DNA of 62,203 nucleotides, taken from the NCBI GenBank assembly GCA_012030735.1, contig JAAUUW010000001.1, forward strand, positions 1-62,203, given 5' to 3'. Below the pieces are notes generated by a model. It was not told the DNA's origin, searched no databases, and saw only the letters and a list, made by a program, of their open reading frames with translations. Positions 20,692-29,640 of this stretch are shown here, in pieces. The translations under genes were made by a program, and so were the position numbers. Origin of the DNA: Acaryochloridaceae cyanobacterium SU_2_1 (GTDB lineage Bacteria; Cyanobacteriota; Cyanobacteriia; Thermosynechococcales; Thermosynechococcaceae). Within the stretch, counting starts at the first letter, position 1; every line of letters starts with the position of its first letter.

Positions 20692-22398
20692 CTAGTTGCC
20701 AGTTAAGCGATAAGCTCTTTGTTTTTTGGAATTTGATGAATTCATCATAGGTGTGAGATAGAGGCTCAGTCGATGTCGCCGTTTTGAACGTAAAATACTG
20801 TTGAGAGAAACAGTGCTACGACTTCCCCAAACGGAAATATTTTTCTCTGCTAGCCCTAGGTTGTCGATAGTGACTGCGACAGCGGCATCAGAAATGATTC
20901 TTATGACCGTGGGAAGGGAGATAAAAGCAACGGGTGAATCAACTTCAATACTCATCTCATAATGGCCCTTGGCAACCCTTGTAAAGTCATGAAATGAATA
21001 GGTATCCTTGCCACATTGTTTATTCAGGTAAACGCTGCGGATATTTTCGACTTGTTGGTCACTGAATGTTTTAGGGAAAAGATCTGACTCTTCTCTATAG
21101 TAAGGCTGAAAACTTTGAATGGTGGGTTCCCAATAGGGATCTTCAGATGTATAGGCGAGTCCTATCTCTTGGCTGTCATCTACTATCAGGGTAGCTGGTT
21201 CTGAATAGCCATTGAAGTGATTTCCAATAGAACGACAATAGGCACCGTTATTGGGTAACAATAGCAAATCGCCTTCCTTTACCCCCCTTAGATCTGTTTC
21301 AGGAAGCAGCACGTCTCCCGCAAAGCAAAGAGGGCCAGCAACACTATCCAGCCCTGATTTGGGGAGCACTGTTCCATCAGCACGAAATATCTCTTGGGCA
21401 AACCCAGCCAGAGTCACCTTCAAAAGTTGATCAGAGCCAACATCTACAATTGCCCAGCCCTTGCCTCGGGTCGATTTACGGGTTACAACTCTTGTCAATA
21501 GTGCAGTAGCGTTACCAAACAAGGCATTCCCTGGTTCCATTTTATAGGTAAATTCAGGCCGAAATTTGCTTTTTAAAGCATCGCCTAATTCAGTAATGGA
21601 AGGGAACTGATCTTCCTCCTGAGTTGGGATGCCTAGTCCCCCTCCCAGGTTGAGATCTGTAATGATGTGATGGGTTAAGGCGTGGATCGTATCGCATAAT
21701 TCATGTAAGACATCTAGGCTTTCTTGAAACACCTCAACATTGTCCATTTGAGTTCCCACATGAACATGCAAGCCAGAGAATGGTAACTTTGTGGCGTTAA
21801 GAAAGGGTAGAACCTCCTCTGTGGGGAGTCCAAATTGACTTGTTAGGCTACCATGCGAAGTATGTTTTTGGTAATCTGCTTTAGCCCCATAGCTGTTATA
21901 GAGCGGGGGGTTAACTCGCAGAAATAATTTGCCAGAAAAGGGGATATTGCCTAACTGTGCTTCGAGGGCTGTCACCTTTGATATCGAGTCGATGATGACA
22001 TTGCCACCATCCTGAAGTAACGTGACGGCTAAGCTGAGATCGGGTGCTGGAGAATAGTAACTCAATTGAGAGGTTGGTATGCCAGCGAGACGAGCTAATT
22101 GAATCTCGCGAGATGATGCACAGTCAGCACCACATCCTTGCTCAGCAAGTATTTTGAAGGTTGCAAGGCATGGATTGACCTTAACGGGGAAATAGATATA
22201 TTTATTCTCTCCCAGAATGTTTTTAAATGCCTGGAGATTGCTGAGGATTTGAGCTCGATTTGTGATGTAAAGCGGTGTTGAATATTGACGTGCAATTTCA
22301 GCTAAATCAAGCTGCTGAAACCAATAAGACTTGGGAGGGCTAGATTGAAATTCTGTCTCTAGGTTGGCCTGATGACTTTTGGTTATTTGATTGATCAT
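20692..22398 (-). CDS. PLP-dependent decarboxylase (DapDC/OrnDC family) with extra C-terminal domain
   Basis: 568 residues of the alanine-racemase-fold decarboxylase family. PLP lysine lies in FPVKVNP (about residue 73), followed by HVHVGTQ, glycine loop LGGGLGIP, CFAGDVL holding the cross-subunit cysteine and GAYCRSIGNHFNG near the end of the core. Two signatures deviate: EPGN instead of EPGR and CFAGD instead of CESxD, so lysine synthesis from diaminopimelate is doubtful. After about residue 430 a further 130-140 residues (HYEMSIEVDSPVAFISLP and onward) have no counterpart in ordinary decarboxylases; a hot-dog-like fold is only a guess. Substrate unknown. Confidence 0.75.
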   Translation of the reverse strand: MINQITKSHQANLETEFQSSPPKSYWFQQLDLAEIARQYSTPLYITNRAQILSNLQAFKNILGENKYIYFPVKVNPCLATFKILAEQGCGADCASSREIQLARLAGIPTSQLSYYSPAPDLSLAVTLLQDGGNVIIDSISKVTALEAQLGNIPFSGKLFLRVNPPLYNSYGAKADYQKHTSHGSLTSQFGLPTEEVLPFLNATKLPFSGLHVHVGTQMDNVEVFQESLDVLHELCDTIHALTHHIITDLNLGGGLGIPTQEEDQFPSITELGDALKSKFRPEFTYKMEPGNALFGNATALLTRVVTRKSTRGKGWAIVDVGSDQLLKVTLAGFAQEIFRADGTVLPKSGLDSVAGPLCFAGDVLLPETDLRGVKEGDLLLLPNNGAYCRSIGNHFNGYSEPATLIVDDSQEIGLAYTSEDPYWEPTIQSFQPYYREESDLFPKTFSDQQVENIRSVYLNKQCGKDTYSFHDFTRVAKGHYEMSIEVDSPVAFISLPTVIRIISDAAVAVTIDNLGLAEKNISVWGSRSTVSLNSILRSKRRHRLSLYLTPMMNSSNSKKQRAYRLTGN

Positions 22399-22854
22399 TT
22401 GCCCGATACTTAGAAATTTACAGAGAGAATTAGACTGGCTATAGCAGTCACCGAATTTATTGCCTGAGATCTTGCACTACTCTCAATATGGGGTTGCTTT
22501 GGCAACCGAAATCTGGAAGAAATGGCCTTGAAAGACACTGGACTTTCATGAAAAACATGATTACACAAACTTAAGGGATCTGCTCAAGAAGATCGTGATG
22601 GAATTTAATCTAAGATGGAGAATAATCAGCACTTTCAGAGGTCTTGCTAAGCAATGGTCCTAGGGTTTGTCTTTCTTCACTATCCCTTAATGTAAATGCA
22701 TTCCCCAAAATATTAATGGTGAAGAAAAAAGATGGTGGAACGGAGTCTCACCACGCTACGCATGATCAAGGTTTTTCTTCGCTATATTCACCCATATTTC
22801 CAACGCAGCAATCGAGTGTTGGGCATTGACTCCCATCAGTTTCTCAAGCTGCGT
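22399..22854. other. Intergenic region between the decarboxylase and cobJ
   Basis: About 450 bases upstream of the minus-strand decarboxylase and downstream of the cobalamin operon. A perfect hairpin GGTTGC-TTTG-GCAACC sits at 22492-22507. Short plus-strand frames at 22640-22940 have no recognisable product and run into cobJ on the other strand. Confidence 0.45.
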
Positions 22855-24339
22855 CTAATGAATATCAGGTTGAGGAGGTACCCGATTTCTATAATGCCGT
22901 GGCGTATAAACCCATTGCTGCCCTTGACCTTGTGACATAATTCGAGTTTGACTGGAGCCAATCACAATCACGGTGCGCATATCGGCATCTGTACTTTTTA
23001 ACTGGCCTAGGGTTGTAATCACGACTCTTTGTCCCTCTCTACCGAGGTTGTGAGCTAAGAGGGTGGGTGTGTCAGCGGATCGCCATGGCAGCAATAATTC
23101 TCTGGCTTTGTCCAGTTGCCAGCTTCGGTCTTTGGAGACAGGGTTATAAAAGGCGATCGCAAAATCCGCCTGGGCAGCAGCAGTGATCCGTTGGGCAATC
23201 ACCTCCCAAGGTTTAAGGATATCTGAGAGAGAAATGACACAAAAATCATGGCCAAGGGGGGCACCCACTTGGGCAGCGGCGGCTTGCATCGCTGAAATGC
23301 CTGGACAGACTTGAATCTCGATTGACTCCCAGGCTGGCTTGGCTTTTTGCTCTAACACCTCAAAGACCGCCGCTGCCATCGCATAAATACCCGGATCACC
23401 TGAGGAAATAAGGGCCACATTGCCTCCTTGGGCTGCTAAATCTAAGGCAAACTCAGCCCGCTCTAGTTCACAACGATTATCCGAGGCATAGCGACGGGTA
23501 TGGGCTGGGCGCAATGGTTCCACCAAATTCAAGTAGGTTTGGTAACCCACCCAATCCGTGGCAAATTTCAGCCTCTCTTTAACTTCTGCAGACATCCAGG
23601 CAGCGGCCCCAGGACCAATACCCAGGATAGCCAGGTTTCCCCTAGATCCTTGAGATCTAGATTCTTGAGAGTGAAGGGCCTGCTCTACTCTTTGGGGGTC
23701 AAATCGATAGACCAAACAATCAGGAGCGGCAGGCTTGGCGGTTAGTTGGTCTGCGCTCTGTTGCGCGGTTTCAATCTGAAGGGTCAGTTTACCTGTGGGG
23801 GAAATGGGTAATTGGCTGTTGGTGAGCCAAGCTGCCTCCCCCTTGAGCTGGACCTCAGCTCCTGCCAATAACTCGGCAATAAAGGTCTTGGCATTCTCGG
23901 GGTTGACCAGTTGGTAACCCGGTGGCGGCGATAACAGAGCTGTGCCAAATCGCAGATCGCCCGTGGTGGTAATGGCGGGGGCAACCTGCAGGGCCTCTGC
24001 AATCTGGCGCGCTAGCTCATTGACCCCCTGCACCCCCCCTAATAAGGGCACAACGGCACTGCCATCGGTTGCGATCGCCAATACAGGAGGCTCTTGCCCC
24101 TTATCCCGGATTAGGGGGGCCAGAGTGCGAATCAAAATTCCTGCCGCACAGAGGCCAATGATCGGCCTACCAGCTTGAAAAAACTCGCGGACCGTTTCCC
24201 CAAAATTGTCATAGGTACAGGCAAGAGATGGCGTACGATGGGCTAATCCGTAAATCACCGCTGCAGGCAAGGCCGCCTGAATTTGATGGGCAATGGTTAG
24301 GCTCGCCTCAGTGAGGACAATGATCGCGGGCGAATTCAT
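22855..24339 (-). CDS. cobJ: Fusion of cobalt-precorrin-5A hydrolase (CbiG) and precorrin-3B C17-methyltransferase (CobJ)
   Basis: 494 residues. The first 220 form the CbiG-type hydrolase (IIGLCAAGILIRTLAPLI, LLGGVQGVNELA); the rest form an SAM-dependent corrin methyltransferase with ILGIGPGAAAWM, SSGDPGIYAMA and FYNPVSKDR, the CobJ/CbiH pattern. CobJ closes ring contraction; CbiG opens the ring-A lactone in the cobalt-first route. The fusion of the two is a known cyanobacterial arrangement. Its ATG overlaps the stop of cobI by four bases; it is the last gene of the cobGHIJ operon. Confidence 0.93.
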   Translation of the reverse strand: MNSPAIIVLTEASLTIAHQIQAALPAAVIYGLAHRTPSLACTYDNFGETVREFFQAGRPIIGLCAAGILIRTLAPLIRDKGQEPPVLAIATDGSAVVPLLGGVQGVNELARQIAEALQVAPAITTTGDLRFGTALLSPPPGYQLVNPENAKTFIAELLAGAEVQLKGEAAWLTNSQLPISPTGKLTLQIETAQQSADQLTAKPAAPDCLVYRFDPQRVEQALHSQESRSQGSRGNLAILGIGPGAAAWMSAEVKERLKFATDWVGYQTYLNLVEPLRPAHTRRYASDNRCELERAEFALDLAAQGGNVALISSGDPGIYAMAAAVFEVLEQKAKPAWESIEIQVCPGISAMQAAAAQVGAPLGHDFCVISLSDILKPWEVIAQRITAAAQADFAIAFYNPVSKDRSWQLDKARELLLPWRSADTPTLLAHNLGREGQRVVITTLGQLKSTDADMRTVIVIGSSQTRIMSQGQGQQWVYTPRHYRNRVPPQPDIH

Positions 24340-25040
24340 TGGGGTTGGGTTTGGCTGGGAATCAGAATTAAGGACCAGTAAGGAACCTCTTGAGCTTGAA
24401 CCTCAGTAATGGGAACAATACGCTGATTTGGCTGGCTGACTCGCTCAATATAGAGAGCTCGATCAAGTAACCCTAGCTGCTCAAGAATCTGATAGATTTT
24501 GGCAAAATGGCGACCCAGTTTAATGATCACAGCCGCATCCACGACTGCCAGGCGATCGCGTAGCGCTTCAGCCTCTAAGGTGGCAGGCATGATACTCAGC
24601 ACATCATTGCGGAAGGTAATCGGCGCACCCAGCATGGCGGCGCTAGCCAGAGTCGAAGAAATACCGGGCACCACCTCCGTTTCAAATCGGCCTGCTAAGC
24701 GCTGAAATAGATACATAAAGCTGCCATATAACATTGGCTCTCCTTCACAGAGTACTGCTACATCTCGCCCTGCTGTTAATTGATCCGCAATTTTGGCAGC
24801 AGCAATGTCGTAATGGGGCTGAGAAGATCGCTCGAGGCTAAAGGGCAAAGGCATGGGGATTTCGATTTGGTCGGCACGAATATAATCAGCCACAATCGCC
24901 CGAGCCAATACCTTGCCATTTTCTAAACTGGGATAGGCAATCACCGGCACAGTGGTTAAAATCCGGTGGGCCTTAAGCGTCAACAACTCTGGATCCCCCG
25001 GACCAATGCCCAAGCCATACAGCCGTCCTAACTTCGTCAT
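24336..25040 (-). CDS. cobI: Precorrin-2 C20-methyltransferase
   Basis: 234-residue SAM-dependent corrin methyltransferase that adds the C20 methyl to precorrin-2. Family motifs LYGLGIGPGDPELLTLKA (near 8-25), CEGEPMLYGSFMYL and VPGISSTLASAAMLG are all present, the last pair specific for CobI/CbiL. It overlaps cobH upstream and cobJ downstream by four bases each, so the operon is tightly coupled. Confidence 0.96.
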   Translation of the reverse strand: MTKLGRLYGLGIGPGDPELLTLKAHRILTTVPVIAYPSLENGKVLARAIVADYIRADQIEIPMPLPFSLERSSQPHYDIAAAKIADQLTAGRDVAVLCEGEPMLYGSFMYLFQRLAGRFETEVVPGISSTLASAAMLGAPITFRNDVLSIMPATLEAEALRDRLAVVDAAVIIKLGRHFAKIYQILEQLGLLDRALYIERVSQPNQRIVPITEVQAQEVPYWSLILIPSQTQPQ

Positions 25041-25666
25041 AGCTCGCTCTCCTTTGCTAAGGCATTCACTGCCGCTGCAGCTAGGGCACTTCCACCCCGT
25101 CGCCCATGGAGGGTGATGAAGGGTAGGCCGCGACTATGGGTGGCAAGCTCTGCCTTCGATTCTGCGGCTCCGACAAACCCCACTGGAAAGCCTAGGATCA
25201 AAGCTGGTTTGGGTGCACCTGCATCTAATAGTTCTAGCAGACGGAACAGGGCAGTGGGGGCATTGCCAATGGCGACCACCGCTCCTTGAAGATGAGGGTG
25301 CCATAGATCGAGTGCGGCGGCAGATCGGGTATTGTCAATTCGCTGAGCGATTTCTGGTACCTGAGGATGATTCAGGGTGCAAATAATGTTGTTATGGGCA
25401 GGTAAGCGCTTCTGAGTAATGCCATGGGCAACCATTTGGGTATCACAGAGTAGGGCCGCCCCTGCCGCTAGCGCCTCTCGCCCTACTTGAACAGCATGGG
25501 GTGATGCCGCTAGATCTTGAACAATATCTAGCATGCCACAAGCATGGATCAACCGCACTGCAACCCCTGCCAAGTCGGCAGGCAATAGGCTAAGGTTGGC
25601 TTCTTCACGAATGATGGCAAAGGACTGGCGATAAATATCATCGCCCTTACGGATATATTCCATCAT
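25037..25666 (-). CDS. cobH: Precorrin-8X methylmutase
   Basis: Moves the C11 methyl to C12 to form hydrogenobyrinate. I start it at ATG 25666, whose bases overlap the TGA of cobG, giving MMEYIRKGDDIYRQSFAII, the usual N terminus (209 residues). A longer frame reaching 25807 only mirrors cobG. Catalytic histidine region THSRGLPFITLHGRRGGS and the FPVGFVGAAESK block near the C terminus are conserved. Confidence 0.95.
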   Translation of the reverse strand: MMEYIRKGDDIYRQSFAIIREEANLSLLPADLAGVAVRLIHACGMLDIVQDLAASPHAVQVGREALAAGAALLCDTQMVAHGITQKRLPAHNNIICTLNHPQVPEIAQRIDNTRSAAALDLWHPHLQGAVVAIGNAPTALFRLLELLDAGAPKPALILGFPVGFVGAAESKAELATHSRGLPFITLHGRRGGSALAAAAVNALAKESEL

Positions 25667-27198
25667 CCTAGTGGGGGGGTGAGACTGGCCATGGAGGGGA
25701 GTGCTGTAGAGGGGTTGAACTGTGATGATAGGGGATGAATGCCATGGCGACGGACGAAGTCTGGCAAGGATTCTTGGGGGGAGCTGCGCTGTTCTTGATA
25801 GCAGCATAAGAGTCTGGTGAGCAGGGCGGGCAATTGATCAGCGCTGAGGGGAAGGCCATAGGTTTGCCCCTCGGACTCTGATATCCCCCCTAGGCATAAA
25901 TAATAGGCTTCGACCAGACTGCCCTCTTGCTCGATTTGGGTTCCCAAGAGGGTGATCTCAGCGGCACTGGGCTGAGCACAGCCCTTAGAGCAGCCGGTGA
26001 AATGGATATTCACCAGATTGTCGAGGTTTAAATTGTTTAAATGGCGTTGGAGATGGTCGACAACTTGTCTCGCATGGATCTGAGTCTGGGTTGCCGAACT
26101 GGAGCAACCTGGTTTGCCAGCACAGGCTACGATCCCATGCCCCACCCCATCCCTCGATAAGCCTAAGCTAGCTAAATGGGTTGCCAGCAGGGGCATCTGT
26201 TCAGTCTCAATATCCGGTAAAATCACAGACTGCCAAGGGGTTAAGCGGAGTTGGCCATTGCCAAATTCTGCAGCCAATTGGACCAACCCTAATAATTGAG
26301 CAGCGGTTAACTGTCCTAGGGGCAAGGCTACACCCCTATAGACCCGTCCAGATCCTCGCCTTTGGGCATGAACTCCTAAATAGCCTCCCCTCTGAGTGGG
26401 TCTAGGCATGGGGCCCTTTGCCAAGGGTTGTAGCGGCTGAGGCAGGCTGGCGTTAACTTTCTGTAAATAATAAGGCAAGCCCCAATCTTGTAAAAGATGC
26501 TTCATGCGCGGCTGAGGATGGCTGGGGGCAACCTGGTTAACATACTCTAAATAGTGCTTGGCTAGGGCTCCAATCACAGCTAAGCATTGACTGGGTTGAA
26601 TCAGCCAATCTGTTTCATACACCTGTCTCTGAGCCATAATTGCTAGGCGAAAATAGACTCCTGGTGGCAACTCTGCTGGGCTCTCCACTAAAACTGCTGA
26701 GAGAGAAATCTCGTTATAGCGATGCTCCCAGGCAGCCGCTGGCCGCAGGCCAATCCCCACTGCTCCGCCCCCATCGAGGCCAATACTAAATTTTGGTGGT
26801 AAGCCTGCCAGCTCTGGATGCCCTTGAATATAGGTATCTATTGCCTGTACCAAAGGACGGGTATCGATTAGCTCTTGGGGATCAATCCCGGCGGTGGGAC
26901 TTGTCATTAGGTTCCGTAAATGATCCATTCTGGGGTCAAGGGCGGCTAACCCCAGTGCTTGTAATGTCTGCAATGTTTCTCTGCTGGGTGGCGTTTGGAT
27001 GCCCCGCAGTTGAAGATTGGCTCGATTGGTGACTTGGAGGGTGGTGCAGTTCCATTGCTGAGCGAGGGTTGCGATCGCTTGTCCCTGTTCCAAATTGAGC
27101 CAGCCACCTGGCCTGCGAATGCGTATTAACAACCCATCTTGAGCAGGGGTACCGTAAAATAATCCCGGACAGAGATTGGGTTCAGCGAGCCAGTTCAC
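25663..27198 (-). CDS. cobG: Precorrin-3B synthase
   Basis: O2-using monooxygenase that forms the lactone of precorrin-3B before ring contraction; belongs to the nitrite/sulfite reductase family. The [4Fe-4S]/siroheme-type cysteines are in CAGKPGC and TGCSKGC, and the substrate-binding repeats LLIRIRRPGG and GYLGVHAQRRGSGR are present. I start at GTG 27198 because AGGAGAAAAGC precedes it and homologues begin at NWLAEP; a longer frame to 27306 adds a Cys/Gly-rich stretch that looks untranslated. First gene of the cobGHIJ run, divergent from cobL. Confidence 0.88.
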   Translation of the reverse strand: MNWLAEPNLCPGLFYGTPAQDGLLIRIRRPGGWLNLEQGQAIATLAQQWNCTTLQVTNRANLQLRGIQTPPSRETLQTLQALGLAALDPRMDHLRNLMTSPTAGIDPQELIDTRPLVQAIDTYIQGHPELAGLPPKFSIGLDGGGAVGIGLRPAAAWEHRYNEISLSAVLVESPAELPPGVYFRLAIMAQRQVYETDWLIQPSQCLAVIGALAKHYLEYVNQVAPSHPQPRMKHLLQDWGLPYYLQKVNASLPQPLQPLAKGPMPRPTQRGGYLGVHAQRRGSGRVYRGVALPLGQLTAAQLLGLVQLAAEFGNGQLRLTPWQSVILPDIETEQMPLLATHLASLGLSRDGVGHGIVACAGKPGCSSSATQTQIHARQVVDHLQRHLNNLNLDNLVNIHFTGCSKGCAQPSAAEITLLGTQIEQEGSLVEAYYLCLGGISESEGQTYGLPLSADQLPALLTRLLCCYQEQRSSPQESLPDFVRRHGIHPLSSQFNPSTALPSMASLTPPLG

Positions 27199-27349
27199 GC
27201 TTTTCTCCTTCTCTAGAAAACCCAGAGCAGCGGCGGTTCGATCCTTTTTTTCAGCAATAGGACAGCCTCGACCTCCCCCCACATTTAAGCCACAGCAGCA
27301 TAACATAGACGATGTGATCCCCCGCCCTTTCCCTATGCTTTCTTAAACT

Positions 27350-28618
27350 ATGAGCAACAGCAAGTTTGGGTCAAAATGGCTCTCGATCCTTGGCGTGGGT
27401 GAGGAAGGACTAGCGGCCCTCAGCCCTGGGGGGCGATTGCTGCTCTCGCAAGCGAATCTGGTGGTCGGCGGTAAACGCCACTTGGCCATGCTGCCTCCTG
27501 AGGATCCGCGGCCAACCCTTGCCTGGACCAGTCCGATTGCGACCACGGTGGCGCAAATTCTGGCTCGTCGGGGAGAGAAAGTTGCTATCCTCGCTAGCGG
27601 CGATCCGATGTGCTACGGCATTGGTGTCACCCTTAGCCGCCAGCTGCCCCTCTCAGAAATGATTATCTTGCCCACAGCCTCTGCCTTTAGTTTGGCCTGT
27701 GCGCGCTTAGGTTGGGCCTTAGCTGAGGTCGAAACCCTTAGCCTCTGTGGTCGTGATCCTGCTTTGCTGAATAGATTGCTTTATCCTGGTGCCAAAATTT
27801 TAGCCCTCAGTGCCAACAAATCCACAGTCGCTAAGGTTGCCTGTTGCTTAAGGGAGCAAGGCTATGGAGATAGCCAGATCACTGTTCTGGAACGGATGGG
27901 GGGTTCCCAGGAGCGGATCAGCACCGCCCCTGCCGCTCGTTGGACTTCCCCAGAGGATCTGGCAGATCTCAACACCCTGGCCCTTGCGATTCCTCCTGAT
28001 CTGCATCCCCATTGCAGGGCAACCCGGACCTCTGGTCTCCCCGATCTCGCCTATAGGCATGACGGCCAATTAACAAAACAGGAAGTACGTGCTATTACCC
28101 TAGCGGCCCTTAACCCCCTGCCTGGACAGCTTTTATGGGATGTGGGTGCTGGCTGCGGCTCCATTGGCATTGAATGGCTGCGCTGCGATCGCAGATCCCG
28201 TGCGATCGCCATTGAGCAGCAGCCTAGTCGTCAACAGTATATTGCCGAAAATGCCATAAACTTAGGCGTTCCCCATTTAGAAATCATCGCCGGAACTGCT
28301 CCCCTGGCCCTGCACAACCTACCGGAACCGGATGCCATTTTTATTGGGGGCGGACTCACCAAGCCAGATTTATTGGAAACCTGCTGGAAATCCTTGCGCA
28401 TAGGGGGGCGCTTGGTTGCCAATGCCGTCACCGTTGAAAGCGAACAGTTGTTATTGCAATGGCAAGCTCAAGTCGGAGGGACCTTAACCCGAATTAGTAT
28501 TCAACGAGCCACCCCCGTCGGCCAATTTTTAGGCTGGAAGGCCATGGCACCCGTTACCCAATGGGTCGTAGGCAAAGAGACAGAGTTGGGGCATAAAAAA
28601 GGTCATCCCATTGCCTAG
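27350..28618 (+). CDS. cobL: Precorrin-6Y C5,15-methyltransferase (decarboxylating)
   Basis: 422-residue bifunctional enzyme. The N-terminal CbiE half has ILGVGEEGL and SGDPMCYGIG; the C-terminal CbiT half has the SAM site WDVGAGCGSIGIEW. It methylates C5 and C15 and decarboxylates the ring-C acetate side chain. ATG 27350 is divergent from cobG across about 150 bases. A second, single-domain CbiT-like gene lies at 55871-56470. Confidence 0.95.
   Translation: MSNSKFGSKWLSILGVGEEGLAALSPGGRLLLSQANLVVGGKRHLAMLPPEDPRPTLAWTSPIATTVAQILARRGEKVAILASGDPMCYGIGVTLSRQLPLSEMIILPTASAFSLACARLGWALAEVETLSLCGRDPALLNRLLYPGAKILALSANKSTVAKVACCLREQGYGDSQITVLERMGGSQERISTAPAARWTSPEDLADLNTLALAIPPDLHPHCRATRTSGLPDLAYRHDGQLTKQEVRAITLAALNPLPGQLLWDVGAGCGSIGIEWLRCDRRSRAIAIEQQPSRQQYIAENAINLGVPHLEIIAGTAPLALHNLPEPDAIFIGGGLTKPDLLETCWKSLRIGGRLVANAVTVESEQLLLQWQAQVGGTLTRISIQRATPVGQFLGWKAMAPVTQWVVGKETELGHKKGHPIA
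28185..28209. repeat. Example of HIP1 palindromes (GCGATCGC), two adjacent copies
   Basis: Two HIP1 octamers at 28185-28192 and 28202-28209 within cobL. Others include 1040, 5679, 8936, 11126, 16497, 23153, 24071, 27071, 30028, 39375, 41769, 43188, 45762, 47774, 50991, 52382, 53651, 56204, 60722 and 61953. By chance about one copy would be expected in a window this size; about thirty are present. Confidence 0.9.
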
Positions 28619-28653
28619 GTTGCCGATCAAAAACTGACGGATTTCAGGAGATC

Positions 28654-29433
28654 TTAGCTGTGGCCATGCTGCCGCAGCCAGCCCAGCGCATCCTCCAGAT
28701 CGGCCACTTGTTGACCCTCAGGAACAGGTGGTCGCTGAACCATGACGACAGGTAGTCCTAGCTCTCGCGCCGCTCTAATCTTGGCATAGGTGGCTTCGCC
28801 GCCACTGTTTTTGCTGACGATTGCACCGATCTCATACTGTTGCAACAGCGATCGCTCCTCTACCAAGCTAAAGGGGCCTCGTTGTAGCAATAATCGGCCA
28901 GGGGGGATCGGCCTATTGGGATCGGGCGGCTCAATCATCCGCATCAAAAACCAAAGATCTTGGAGCGGGGCAAAGGTTGATAATTCTTGCCGACCAATCG
29001 TCAAGAAAATTCGCTCTGCTAAGCCTGGTAATACTGTCCTTGCTTCTTCATGACTGTCCACCTCAATCCAGTGATCTTTGAGTCCTCCCTGAGCGCTATT
29101 GTCCAAGGGCTGCCATGGAGGCCGAATCAACATCAGACGAGGAATACCGACTAAGCTGGCAGCCGCAGCAGCATGGTCAGAAATTTGGGCTGCAAAGGGA
29201 TGAGTAGCATCTAATAGCAAATCAATCTGCTGCTGTCGGAGAAAGCTGATCAGGCCGGTGGTGCCGCCAAAGCCACCTATTCTGGTATTGGCAATGGGCA
29301 ATATAGGCTGACGCGTTCGACCAGCCCAAGAGTTGATCACGGTGATGCCCGGTATCTGCGTCGCCCTAGTTGCTAGATCCCTTGCCTCGCCAGTGCCACC
29401 CAGAATTAAGACGTTTGTTTGATCGGTGATCAT
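28654..29433 (-). CDS. cobK: Precorrin-6A reductase
   Basis: 259-residue NADPH-dependent reductase of the corrin ring. N-terminal Rossmann loop LILGGTGEARDLA (8-20), DATHPFAAQISDHA (near 75-88) and C-terminal SKNSGGEATYAKI are CobK/CbiJ signatures. It converges on cobL with 35 bases between the two stops, and extends the cobalamin cluster of this window. Confidence 0.94.
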   Translation of the reverse strand: MITDQTNVLILGGTGEARDLATRATQIPGITVINSWAGRTRQPILPIANTRIGGFGGTTGLISFLRQQQIDLLLDATHPFAAQISDHAAAAASLVGIPRLMLIRPPWQPLDNSAQGGLKDHWIEVDSHEEARTVLPGLAERIFLTIGRQELSTFAPLQDLWFLMRMIEPPDPNRPIPPGRLLLQRGPFSLVEERSLLQQYEIGAIVSKNSGGEATYAKIRAARELGLPVVMVQRPPVPEGQQVADLEDALGWLRQHGHS

Positions 29434-29555
29434 GGTTTAGCGAGTTCACCTCTGCGGATTGATCAATCTTGCCTTAAGTCTACAATCCAGGTCCAATCTT
29501 CCCATCTCCCAGTTCCCATCCAATCCTCCTTAAAATAGACGCAGGAGTCTCTCTT

Positions 29556-29587
29556 TCTCAGGAACTAGTTTCTACTAGCCTCTGAGA
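29556..29587 (+). promoter_or_regulatory. Stem-loop in the leader of the next membrane-protein gene
   Basis: TCTCAG (29556-29561) pairs with CTGAGA (29582-29587) and the interior CTAG/CTAG can pair again, giving a nested hairpin about 55 bases before the start at 29641. Could be a leader structure or terminator; no T tract. Confidence 0.25.
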
Positions 29588-29640
29588 GATATCTTTCTGA
29601 TCCTCATCTTGCCCTCGTAAACAGAAATCTACTGAGATCC

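Noticed and set aside
22644-22935. Short plus-strand frames upstream of the decarboxylase
   Set aside because: They run into antisense of the CbiG-CobJ gene and lack a ribosome binding site.
27199-27349. Possible cobalamin riboswitch before cobG
   Set aside because: A C/G-rich stretch is present but I could not find the conserved B12-box or the core GGGAA blocks on the minus strand.
29556-29587. Riboswitch upstream of the membrane protein gene at 29641
   Set aside because: Only a simple nested hairpin is visible; it matches no riboswitch core I know.
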